The notes beneath the pieces were generated by a model, which saw only the letters and a program-made list of their open reading frames with translations, had not been told where the DNA came from and ran no database searches. Made by a program: the position numbers and the translations under genes. DNA of 64,000 bases from Paraburkholderia bannensis NBRC 103871 (GTDB taxonomy: Bacteria > Pseudomonadota > Gammaproteobacteria > Burkholderiales > Burkholderiaceae): contig NZ_BAYA01000013.1 of the NCBI RefSeq assembly GCF_000685015.1, positions 203,944-267,943 of the forward strand. Direction: 5' to 3'. This document shows, in pieces, positions 8,894 to 16,474 of the stretch (position 1 is the stretch's first letter; each line of letters begins with the position of its first letter).

Positions 8894-11053
8894 ATGTCGT
8901 CCCGCACAGCCAACGCAACAATGAATGAATCTCAACGCGGAACATCGGTTCCGCTCCTGCGCTCGACCAGACGACGGGCAACGCTACTCGCGGTGGGCGC
9001 GGTGGGCACATTACTCGCCTGCTATGCGCGCATCGCCGCCGCGACTGTAGTCATGAACTTCGCGCATGCGGATATCGGCGCAGTGGCGCACGCCATTGGC
9101 GAAGCGACGGGCAAGACCATCATCGTCGATCCGCGCGTCAAAGGTCAGATCGATCTGGTTTCCAGCGAGCCCGTTCCCGAAGACGAAGCGCTCAAGACCT
9201 TGCAGTCCGCCCTGCGTATGCGCGGATTTTCGTTGCTGCAAGATCACGGCGTCCTGAAGGTCGTGCCCGAAGTGGACGCAAAGAATCACGGCGTGCCCAC
9301 TTTCGTCGGCAACCAGCCCGTCGCGAAGGGCGACCAGATCATCACGCAGGTATTTCAGCTTCATCGCGAGTCGGCCGCTACGCTGCAGCCGGTGTTGCGG
9401 CAACTGATTTCGCCGAACAACACGGTCACGGCGAACGCCAGCAACAACACGCTGGTCGTGACCGACTACGCGGACAACGTGCAAAGAATTGCCGCGATCA
9501 TCGCGGGAATGGAAGCGGCTTCCGCACCGCACATCGCGGTCGTGCAACTGAACTTCGCGGATGCGACGGACGTTGCCCAGCAGGCCGCGAAAGTGCTGGA
9601 TCTGAGCGGCATCGGCAATAGCGACCCGACGCAGAAAGTGGTCGCCACCGCGGACACGCGCAGCAACGCGATCATCCTGCGTTCGAGCAGCGCGGCCCGC
9701 CTGGACGAAGCACAGTCGCTCATCATCAAGCTCGATACGCCGACGCGCGCGCCTGGCAATATTCACATCGTCACCCTGCGCAACGCGGACGCCACCGAAC
9801 TCGCCAAAACGCTGCGCGGCATCCTGGGACAATCGAGCGGCAGTAGCGATTCGCTGGCGAGCGCGGTGCTCGGTTCAAGCTCGCAAAGTTCTTCGGGGCT
9901 GCCCAACAGCAATGGCTCGCTGCCGCCGTTGCCGAGCGGATCAGACAGTTCGTCGTCAAAGAGCACGACGTCGTCGGGCTCCAGTAGCTCTACGGGAAGC
10001 GGCTCGTCACAATCGCATTCCGGCGACGATCAGGACGACAAGGGTTCGGGCGAAATCGTCGCGGACACCTCGACAAACTCGCTCATCATCACCGCGCCGG
10101 AACCGGTCTTCCGCAATCTCAGCACCGTGATTGCGCGACTCGATCAGCGCAAGGTGCAGGTGTATATCGAATCGCTCATCATGGAGGTCAATTCAGAAAA
10201 GGACGGCGAATTCGGTATCGAATGGATGACGACATCAGGCCTCGAATCGCTTGCCGAAACCACCACGGACGTCGGCGTCGTGGCGGGATTCGGGAATATT
10301 CTGGGCACCAAGGGCCTCTTTCGCGCGCTGCAAACGAATTCCGATGTGAATGTGCTGTCCACGCCGAGCCTCGTCACGCTCGACAATCACGAGGCGCGCA
10401 TCCTGGTGGGCAGCAACGTGCCGATCGAATCCGGTTCCTATTCGACCAGTTCGTCGAGTTCTTCCGCTGCGAACGCCTTCAATACCTATAGCCGCACGGA
10501 CGTTGGCGTCATCTTGAACGTGAAGCCGCAGATCAACGAAGGCGGCACCATCACCATGCAGGTTTATTCGGAAGATTCGAGCGTCGAAAGCGACACCTCC
10601 ACCCAGTCCGGTGGATTTACGATCGACAAGCGCTCGTTGCAGACCACTATTCTTGCGGACGATGGGCAGATCGTCGCGTTAGGCGGTCTGATCAGCGACA
10701 GTTACACCAACGGCAATACGCGCACGCCGTGGATTTCGAAGATCCCCGTCATTGGCGCGTTGTTCAGGCACGAAACGAAAAGCCGCGAGAAGAAAGACCT
10801 GCTCATCTTCCTGCGGCCCGTTATCGTGAAGGACGGTGCGATGCTTCAGGCGATTGCCGCCGATCGCTACGGCTATATGCAGGCACGCTCCAATACGTAC
10901 AAATCGGACAACTGGCTGATGAAGGACAGCACGGTGCCCGCGCTGCCGTCCACGGATGGCCAGTCCGGCGAGATCATCGACTTGACGCACGTACGGCAGG
11001 CCGCACATGCGTCAAGCGCTGCACCTCAGGAACCGAAGAACGGCACGCAGTAA
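8894..11053 (+). CDS. gspD: Type II secretion outer-membrane secretin GspD
   Basis: Secretin that forms the outer-membrane channel, 719 residues. After an N-terminal hydrophobic signal, the N0 domain starts at about residue 52 (VVMNFAHADIGAVAHAIGEATGK), followed by repeated N1-N3 KH-like domains (for example DAKNHGVPTFVGNQ onward). A long Ser/Gly-rich insertion at about residues 310-386 lies in the N3 loop. The C-terminal secretin domain has VQVYIESLIMEVN, VLSTPSLVTLDN, and VPIESGSY, and ends in the S-domain-like tail. The signal region contains LLAC at residues 40-43, a possible lipobox, but a normal signal peptidase site at ARIAAA also fits. It lies opposite the gspIJK operon; gspE and gspF are not in the window. 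Confidence 0.93.
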   Translation: MSSRTANATMNESQRGTSVPLLRSTRRRATLLAVGAVGTLLACYARIAAATVVMNFAHADIGAVAHAIGEATGKTIIVDPRVKGQIDLVSSEPVPEDEALKTLQSALRMRGFSLLQDHGVLKVVPEVDAKNHGVPTFVGNQPVAKGDQIITQVFQLHRESAATLQPVLRQLISPNNTVTANASNNTLVVTDYADNVQRIAAIIAGMEAASAPHIAVVQLNFADATDVAQQAAKVLDLSGIGNSDPTQKVVATADTRSNAIILRSSSAARLDEAQSLIIKLDTPTRAPGNIHIVTLRNADATELAKTLRGILGQSSGSSDSLASAVLGSSSQSSSGLPNSNGSLPPLPSGSDSSSSKSTTSSGSSSSTGSGSSQSHSGDDQDDKGSGEIVADTSTNSLIITAPEPVFRNLSTVIARLDQRKVQVYIESLIMEVNSEKDGEFGIEWMTTSGLESLAETTTDVGVVAGFGNILGTKGLFRALQTNSDVNVLSTPSLVTLDNHEARILVGSNVPIESGSYSTSSSSSSAANAFNTYSRTDVGVILNVKPQINEGGTITMQVYSEDSSVESDTSTQSGGFTIDKRSLQTTILADDGQIVALGGLISDSYTNGNTRTPWISKIPVIGALFRHETKSREKKDLLIFLRPVIVKDGAMLQAIAADRYGYMQARSNTYKSDNWLMKDSTVPALPSTDGQSGEIIDLTHVRQAAHASSAAPQEPKNGTQ

Positions 11054-11181
11054 TCCGGCGGCCCGACGCAGTCGCCGGGGCCATTCGGTTGCGGATGCAG
11101 GTTGGCGCAGCCCGAGATGGCCGCCGTCGCCACGGCGCAAAGCGCCGCGCGCACGATGTAAGTGACAATGCGTGATTTCAT
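11026..11181 (-). CDS. Small putative lipoprotein (51 residues)
   Basis: A short minus-strand frame from an ATG at 11179-11181 encodes 51 residues. The N-terminus MKSRIVTYIVRAALCAVATA runs into a lipobox AISG|CANLHPQP, giving a mature lipid-anchored peptide of about 27 residues rich in Pro, Gly and Cys and ending CVGPPDYCVPFFGS. The 3' end overlaps the end of gspD on the opposite strand by 28 bases. No strong Shine-Dalgarno sequence is visible. The lipobox and composition are typical of small Burkholderiales envelope lipoproteins, but no named family is recognised. Confidence 0.55.
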   Translation of the reverse strand: MKSRIVTYIVRAALCAVATAAISGCANLHPQPNGPGDCVGPPDYCVPFFGS

Positions 11182-11279
11182 GGGATCGAAACTCGGATGA
11201 TTGGCCGCGATGCGAATGCCGTCACGTCGCGCGGCCAGGCCGGCATGACGGTTGCGTTCGATGACGTATCGGCGATGCG

Positions 11280-11546
11280 TCAGTGATGCGCGTAGAGCGT
11301 GCTATTCAGGGTCTTGAGCTGACCGTCGTTCTGCGCCTGCACAAGCTCGTGGTAGACCTGGGCGCGCGTGATATGCGCGTCGCCGTCGCTGTTCCATGCC
11401 GGCGCAGGCGCAGCGGCAGTATTGACCGCCGTAGTGGATGCCGGTGTTTGCTCCGCATGCAGGTCGCCCTGCGTACCTTGTGCATGCGCCAGCGCCGACA
11501 TGGACACCAGCAAGACGGCAAGCGCGCCACTCCAACTCTTCTTCAC
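11280..11546 (-). CDS. DUF4148-like small exported protein
   Basis: An 88-residue exported protein. The GTG start at 11544-11546 has AAGGAG 5 bases upstream, which decides it against longer in-frame alternatives. The signal peptide VKKSWSGALAVLLVSMSALAHAQ is followed by an Ala/Thr/Pro-rich linker and a C-terminal helix containing ITRAQVYHELVQAQNDGQLK, the motif common to DUF4148 proteins, a Burkholderiales-rich family of unknown function. It is convergent with nothing and lies just downstream of the small lipoprotein gene on the same strand. Confidence 0.8.
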   Translation of the reverse strand: MKKSWSGALAVLLVSMSALAHAQGTQGDLHAEQTPASTTAVNTAAAPAPAWNSDGDAHITRAQVYHELVQAQNDGQLKTLNSTLYAHH

Positions 11547-12068
11547 TTCAGGCTCCTTTCCAGCCACCTGGCTGATGCCGTTAATCAATTCGTGCGGCAA
11601 GGATAGAGGCGCGAACCTGCGCGAATATCCGCAGGAAAATGAAGAAATGTTTAAGCGGGTGCTCATGCACGGCGTACGCTTGAATAAACGCCGATTCACT
11701 CAAGTGTCCTGATCGTCTGCGCCATGTTGAAATCACGGCGCGCGCCATTGTCGAGTCTTTCGATTGGCTTTTAAACACGCATCTTTCTGCGCCACGCCAG
11801 GCAGACATGGCGTCTTGCCACGCTACAGACAGCCGCAAATAGCCGCAAAAAAACAACACCTTCGCAGGCTATGCGCTTGCGGCACTGTCCAGACGGGCGC
11901 TACGCCGCGCTGCGTTTTTTGAAACTCAGTCTTTCAGGTTTTCAAATTCATCGATCAGGTGCGTTACGCATAATCGCCCCCTGAACCCGGCCGGCGTGCC
12001 TCCGCCGCCGCGATTCGATTTCATGAAGCGAATGCTCTCTCACGCAACTTTTTAATGAATATCCATCA
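11547..12068. promoter_or_regulatory. Porin upstream region
   Basis: A 522-base gap upstream of the porin. I see no convincing gene. A perfect odd-centred palindrome TGCGT-T-ACGCA occupies 11960-11970 and merges into CATAAT at 11969-11974, which could be a -10 element; no good -35 lies at the proper spacing. A five-codon frame ATG-AAT-ATC-CAT-CAA-TGA at 12055-12072 overlaps the porin ATG as ATGA, and the porin start lacks a clear Shine-Dalgarno sequence. Long porin leaders are common targets for small RNAs, but none is shown here. Confidence 0.35.
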
Positions 12069-13244
12069 ATGAAAAAAACCACTCTCGCTCTCGCGGCAAC
12101 ACTGGCATCGCTCGCATCCGTCGCAGCCCACGCACAAAGCAGCGTCACGCTCTACGGCGCACTCGACACCTCGGTCGCGTTCTTCGGCAACCAGGCCGGC
12201 AAGAATGGTTCGGGCAACACGTTCCAGATGATGTCGGGCAATGTCTCGCCGAACCTCTGGGGCTTGAAGGGCACGGAAGATCTCGGCAACGGCCTGTCGG
12301 CGATCTTCAAGCTCGAGAGCGGCTTCAATATCGATAACGGCAAGCAGGGCCAGGGTAGCCGCATGTTCGGCCGTACCGCGATGGTGGGCCTGAATTCGAA
12401 TACGGGCGGCACGGTGTCGCTGGGTCGCCAGTACGATCCGCTGATCGACCTGCTCCAGCCGATGACCGATGACGTCAACTTCGGCTCCGCGTTTGCGACG
12501 CCGGGCGACATCGACAACTACGACAACAGCTACCGCACCAACAACTCGGTCAAGTACACGAGCCCGAACTGGGCCGGCCTGCAAGTGAGCGCGATGTACG
12601 CGTTCGGCGGCCAGGCAGGCAGCATTGGCGCGGGTCAGACCTGGGCCGTCGCGGCGGCGTACAACCACGGGCCGTTCGGCTTCGGCGCGGGCTACTTCAA
12701 GGCCAACAGCAACAGCGGCAAGGCCGCGTCGTTCGACGGTCTCGACCCGAACACCGACGTCAACGTCGATTCGTCGGCGATCTCGGGCGGCTTCGTGTCG
12801 GCCAATTCGCTGCAGATCATCCGTGCGGTGGGCAACTACAACTACGGCCCGTTCCAGGTGGGCGTGAGCTACAGCAACGTCGACTACGCGAACTACGTGA
12901 GCGCAGCCGGTTCGAACAGCGACACGAAGTTCAACACGGGACAGTTCTTCCTGAACTACCAGGTCACGCCGATGGCGCTGCTGGGCTTCGGCTACAACTA
13001 CACCAAGGGCAGCGGCAACGGCGTGAACGCCAGCTACAACCAGTTCACGCTGGGCGGCGACTACTTCCTCTCCAAGCGCACGGACATCTACGTGCTCGCG
13101 GGCTACCAGAAGGCCTCGGGCCACACGATCGACGCCGACACGGGCGCGCTCGTGAACGCGACGGCATCGTTCGGCGACTTCGGCAACGACGCGACGACGA
13201 ACAAGCAGGCGATGGCGATGATCGGCGTGCGCCACCACTTCTGA
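12069..13244 (+). CDS. Gram-negative porin (OmpC-like, Burkholderiales type)
   Basis: Trimeric outer-membrane beta-barrel porin of 391 residues. It has a standard signal peptide MKKTTLALAATLASLASVAAHAQ followed by SSVTLYGALDT, the invariant start of the Burkholderia porin_4 family. GLKGTEDLGNGLSAIFKLE and NTGGTVSLGRQYDPL match strands and the constriction-loop area. It ends IGVRHHF with the C-terminal phenylalanine needed for BAM recognition. Codon use is strongly biased to C-ending codons, as expected of an abundant protein. Monocistronic, followed by the Mn riboswitch gene. Confidence 0.95.
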   Translation: MKKTTLALAATLASLASVAAHAQSSVTLYGALDTSVAFFGNQAGKNGSGNTFQMMSGNVSPNLWGLKGTEDLGNGLSAIFKLESGFNIDNGKQGQGSRMFGRTAMVGLNSNTGGTVSLGRQYDPLIDLLQPMTDDVNFGSAFATPGDIDNYDNSYRTNNSVKYTSPNWAGLQVSAMYAFGGQAGSIGAGQTWAVAAAYNHGPFGFGAGYFKANSNSGKAASFDGLDPNTDVNVDSSAISGGFVSANSLQIIRAVGNYNYGPFQVGVSYSNVDYANYVSAAGSNSDTKFNTGQFFLNYQVTPMALLGFGYNYTKGSGNGVNASYNQFTLGGDYFLSKRTDIYVLAGYQKASGHTIDADTGALVNATASFGDFGNDATTNKQAMAMIGVRHHF

Positions 13245-13424
13245 TCGGCGTTTTTTGGCTGATTCTCCAGGCTGATTCGTCAGACTGGAAAGCGGAACAC
13301 GGCACGGCGCACGCAATGCGGCGCGCCGTGCCGCACGCGCATGGCGCCCCACAGGCGTCATGCGCGTTTTTCATGGTGCAGGTGCAACGCGCCGCGAAAA
13401 TTCGGCAGCATCACGTTCCTACGC

Positions 13425-13430
13425 TATAAT
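13425..13430 (+). promoter_or_regulatory. Perfect -10 element TATAAT before the riboswitch
   Basis: TATAAT occurs about 7 bases ahead of the first base of the riboswitch P1 helix at 13437, exactly where a transcript should start. The sequence 18 bases upstream (TTCGGC) is a poor -35, so the promoter probably relies on its -10. Confidence 0.6.
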
Positions 13431-13436
13431 GCGCGG

Positions 13437-13549
13437 GTCTTAGGGGAGTAGTCTGCCTTGCGCGCAATGCGCGGGGCGCCGTCGTCAACATAATTGGCAG
13501 TTTTGCCATGGCGCCGGCAGCCGTTCTTCGGCCTGACGAGACCTATGAC
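13437..13549 (+). ncRNA. yybP-ykoY (manganese) riboswitch
   Basis: The RNA contains GGGGAGTAG at 13443-13451, the mid-element GTCGTCAACAT at 13481-13491, and the 3' element CTGACGAGACCTATG at about 13532-13546, all diagnostic of the yybP-ykoY motif. GTCTTAGG (13437-13444) pairs with CCTATGAC (13542-13549) with one mismatch to form P1. The family senses Mn2+ and usually switches on manganese exporters. Here it sits 120 bases ahead of a CaCA-family exchanger. The GC-rich segment after the aptamer may be the expression platform. Confidence 0.9.
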
Positions 13550-13669
13550 GTCGTCCCTTACACCCGGGCTGGGCGGGGGGATTGCGTCATTGGTCTATCC
13601 GTCCGGCCCGTGGAATATCACTACAACAATGTCCCTCAATTCCCGCTTCCATTGCCTGGAGCGTGCGTC

Positions 13670-14680
13670 ATGATCTGGACGTTCGCCCTGCTCATTGCCG
13701 CTGCCGGCATCATCTATCTGTCCTGCGAGACGTTCGTCAATGGCGTCGAATGGCTCGGGCAGAAGCTCAATATCACGCAGACCGCCACCGGCACGATCCT
13801 GGCCGCGTTCGGCACAGCCTTGCCTGAGAGCGTGGTCACGCTCGTGGCCGTTGCATTCGGCGGCGATGCCGCGCACAAGGAAATTGGCATTGGCGCTGCG
13901 ATCGGCGGCCCGCTCGCGCTCAGCACCATCGCCTATGCCGTGGTGGGCGTCGCGCTGCTCGCGACGGCCGCCCGCGCAGGCCGCGCCCGCGCAGGCACCG
14001 TGGACGCCGATACGCGCCGACTGCGCCGCGACCAGCTCTGGTTCCTCGCGATCTTCGTGGCGAAGATCGGGCTCGGCCTCGTGGTGTTCCACTTCAAGCC
14101 GCTGCTGGGCATTGCGTTTCTCGCGGCCTACGCGGTGTATTGCTGGAAGGAACTGAGCGACGACGGCGGCGAGCACGAGGAAGAAGGCGGCGATCTCGAA
14201 CCGCTCAAGCTGCGCCCGCGCGACGCCAACCCGGCGATGGTGTGGATCCTTGCGCAGACTGTTGGCGCGCTGGTGGTGATCTTTTTCGCTTCGCACCTGT
14301 TCGTGCAGCAGATCAGCGCCGTGGGCCCGTGGCTTGGCTTGAGCCCTCAATTGACCGCACTGCTGTTCAGCCCGATCGCGACCGAACTGCCCGAAATCAT
14401 GAACGCGATCATCTGGGTGCGCCAGGGCAAGGAGCGCCTCGCACTGGCGAACATCAGCGGCGCGATGATGATTCAGGCGACCATTCCCACGGCGTTCGGC
14501 CTGTTCTTCACGTCGTGGCACCTGGGCGCGCCGTCGATTCTCGCCGCCGTGATGACGATGCTGGCGATCCTGTTCCTGCAATGGTCGTTTCGCGCCCCGC
14601 AGGTCAAGAGCCGCCAGCTCACGCACGTGGGCTGGCTCTATGCCGTGTTCGCAGCGATGCTCTTTGTGATTCCGCAGTAA
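13670..14680 (+). CDS. CaCA-family cation exchanger, predicted manganese exporter
   Basis: Inner-membrane Ca2+/cation antiporter-type protein of 336 residues with about ten hydrophobic segments and two inverted alpha-repeats. The repeats carry GTILAAFGTALPESVVTLVA (about residues 41-60) and FSPIATELPEIMNAIIWV (second half), the glutamate-containing cation sites of the family. A hydrophilic acidic loop (DDGGEHEEEGGD) separates the halves. The ATG at 13670 with GGAG upstream is chosen; longer frames run through the riboswitch. Regulation by a yybP-ykoY riboswitch suggests the physiological substrate is Mn2+ (possibly Ca2+). The exporter role is inference from the riboswitch plus family. Confidence 0.85.
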   Translation: MIWTFALLIAAAGIIYLSCETFVNGVEWLGQKLNITQTATGTILAAFGTALPESVVTLVAVAFGGDAAHKEIGIGAAIGGPLALSTIAYAVVGVALLATAARAGRARAGTVDADTRRLRRDQLWFLAIFVAKIGLGLVVFHFKPLLGIAFLAAYAVYCWKELSDDGGEHEEEGGDLEPLKLRPRDANPAMVWILAQTVGALVVIFFASHLFVQQISAVGPWLGLSPQLTALLFSPIATELPEIMNAIIWVRQGKERLALANISGAMMIQATIPTAFGLFFTSWHLGAPSILAAVMTMLAILFLQWSFRAPQVKSRQLTHVGWLYAVFAAMLFVIPQ

Positions 14681-14769
14681 TGCTGCGGTTATCGGTGCGC
14701 GTTTAAACGCCGCTTTGCATCGCGGCTCTAAACGCGCTTTAAACCTGCTTTAAACCTGCTTCAAAGCGC

Positions 14770-16326
14770 TTATGCATGCGCGAGACGGAACACCGACACC
14801 GCCTCGCGCATGCGCTGCGATTGCGCCTCCAGCGCGCTCGCAGCGGCCGCCGCCTCTTCCACCAGCGCAGCGTTCTGCTGCGTGACCTGATCCATCTGGC
14901 TCACCGCATGGCCGACCTGCTCGATGCCATCGCTCTGCTCGGCCGTGGCCGTGGTGATTTCGCCCATCAGCGTCGCGACATTGCGCACCGCGCCGACGAT
15001 CTCGCCCATCGTATTGCCCGCCTGCGTCACCAGCGCGTTGCCGCTTGCAACGTGCTCGATCGACTGGCCGATGAGATCCTTGATCTCGCGCGCCGCACCC
15101 GCGCTACGCTGCGCGAGCGTGCGCACCTCGCCCGCCACCACGGCGAAGCCGCGGCCCTGCTCGCCTGCACGCGCCGACTCCACCGCCGCGTTGAGCGCCA
15201 GGATATTGGTCTGGAACGCGATGCTGTCGATCATGCCGGTGATTTCCGCGATCTTCTTCGAGCTCGCGCTGATGTCAGCCATCGTGCGCACGGCGCGGCT
15301 CACGACATCGCCGCCTTGTTGCGCAAGATCGGCCGCGCCGCCCGCCAGCGTGCTGGCTTCGCGCGCATGCTCCGCGTTCTGGCGCACCGTCGACGTCAGT
15401 TGCTCCATGCTCGCGGCAGTTTCTTCGAGCGACGCCGATTGTTCCTCGGTGCGGCTCGACAGGTCGAGATTGCCCGCCGCGATTTCGCGCGCCGCCGTGT
15501 GAATCGCTTCGCAGCTGTCGCGCACGCCCGAAACGGTCTGCGTGAGACCCGACTGCATGCGATGCATCGCCGCAAACAGCAGGCCGATTTCGTTGCCGCT
15601 CGCGGGCGGCACGCGCACCGTGAGATCGTTCGAGGCGATGCGGTCGAGCACGTCGGCGGCCTGCGCGAGCGGGGCGGAGACCACGCGGCGCAGCGCGAAG
15701 TGAGTCGCCACGATCAGCGCGAGCGCAAGGCCCACGCCCAGCACCACCATGCCGACGACCCACTGATACTGCGTATTGCCGCTCGCCAGCGCCGCTTCGG
15801 ACAGCTGGTTTGCGAGCTGCTGGAACTTCTCGACGTTGGCCGAATAGGCCTGGCCCGATGTGGTGATCGCGGTGTCGTTGAGGTTCGCGTAAGCCGAGGT
15901 GTCGCCGCTCGCGAGCGCGTCACGCGCACGTGTGAGGCTTGCGGCAAGCTGCCCCGCGGAATCGACGAGCTGCGCCTTGAGCGCCGTGTCCATGCCGTCG
16001 AACGGCGCGGCTTTCTCGAACGACTGGGTCTCGCTCGCGGACAGGTCGAGCGTGCGCTGCGCGCTCTTGAGCGCGGAATCGCGTCCTGCCGCGTCATTGC
16101 GCTCCTTGAGCGCGGTATAGGCGCGCATCAGCGCCGAACGCGTGCGCGCGGTGTCCTTGTACGCGTCGTTGACGAGAATGGTTTGCCGCGCCATCTCGTG
16201 CAGCCCTTGCGTGTTCGTATTGGCGCTATGGAGCGCAACGATGCCTACGACGCCGCCGAGCAAAATCATCGTCGAGAAAACCACGAGGATCGCCAGCAGG
16301 CTGGCCCTAACCGTTAAATTGCGCAT
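14770..16326 (-). CDS. Methyl-accepting chemotaxis protein
   Basis: Inner-membrane chemoreceptor of 518 residues. A first membrane helix (about residues 8-30), a four-helix-bundle periplasmic sensor domain (to about 190), a second membrane helix (about 190-212) and a HAMP domain (RRVVSAPLAQAADVLDRIASNDL) precede the long cytoplasmic signalling coil. The hairpin tip is intact: SIAFQTNILALNAAVESARA and GEQGRGFAVVAGEVRTLAQ bind CheA and CheW. It ends in ALEAQSQRMREAVSVFRLAHA without an NWETF-type CheR pentapeptide. No che genes are nearby, so it works with a distant array. Ligand unknown. A GTCATA direct repeat lies upstream. Confidence 0.95.
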   Translation of the reverse strand: MRNLTVRASLLAILVVFSTMILLGGVVGIVALHSANTNTQGLHEMARQTILVNDAYKDTARTRSALMRAYTALKERNDAAGRDSALKSAQRTLDLSASETQSFEKAAPFDGMDTALKAQLVDSAGQLAASLTRARDALASGDTSAYANLNDTAITTSGQAYSANVEKFQQLANQLSEAALASGNTQYQWVVGMVVLGVGLALALIVATHFALRRVVSAPLAQAADVLDRIASNDLTVRVPPASGNEIGLLFAAMHRMQSGLTQTVSGVRDSCEAIHTAAREIAAGNLDLSSRTEEQSASLEETAASMEQLTSTVRQNAEHAREASTLAGGAADLAQQGGDVVSRAVRTMADISASSKKIAEITGMIDSIAFQTNILALNAAVESARAGEQGRGFAVVAGEVRTLAQRSAGAAREIKDLIGQSIEHVASGNALVTQAGNTMGEIVGAVRNVATLMGEITTATAEQSDGIEQVGHAVSQMDQVTQQNAALVEEAAAAASALEAQSQRMREAVSVFRLAHA

Positions 16327-16401
16327 GCTGCGGGTGCCGGCAGGAGCCGGATAGTCGTTGCGATACTTTCGATAACGGCAATAATCGACGCGCGCTTTAG
16401 G

Positions 16402-16421
16402 GTCATATGCGAGTCATATGC
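16402..16421. promoter_or_regulatory. 11-bp-spaced GTCATATGC direct repeat (Pho-box-like)
   Basis: GTCATATGC occurs twice, at 16402-16410 and 16413-16421, one helical turn apart. The GTCATA cores with 11-base spacing resemble the two half-sites of a PhoB Pho box, though the flanking bases match only partly and the repeats point away from the chemoreceptor gene they precede. Assignment to PhoB or another OmpR-class regulator is inference. Confidence 0.35.
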
Positions 16422-16474
16422 ATTCGCCGTATGGCCCGCCTGGCGCTGCTTTCAGAATACTTTCGCATTCCTTT

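Noticed and set aside
12055..12072. Five-codon leader ORF overlapping the porin start as ATGA
   Set aside because: It has no ribosome site of its own and may be chance; noted in the porin upstream entry only.
14700..14768. Short tandem CTGCTTTAAAC repeats between the exchanger and the chemoreceptor
   Set aside because: Only two copies of an 11-mer, with no sign of an array or regulatory arrangement.
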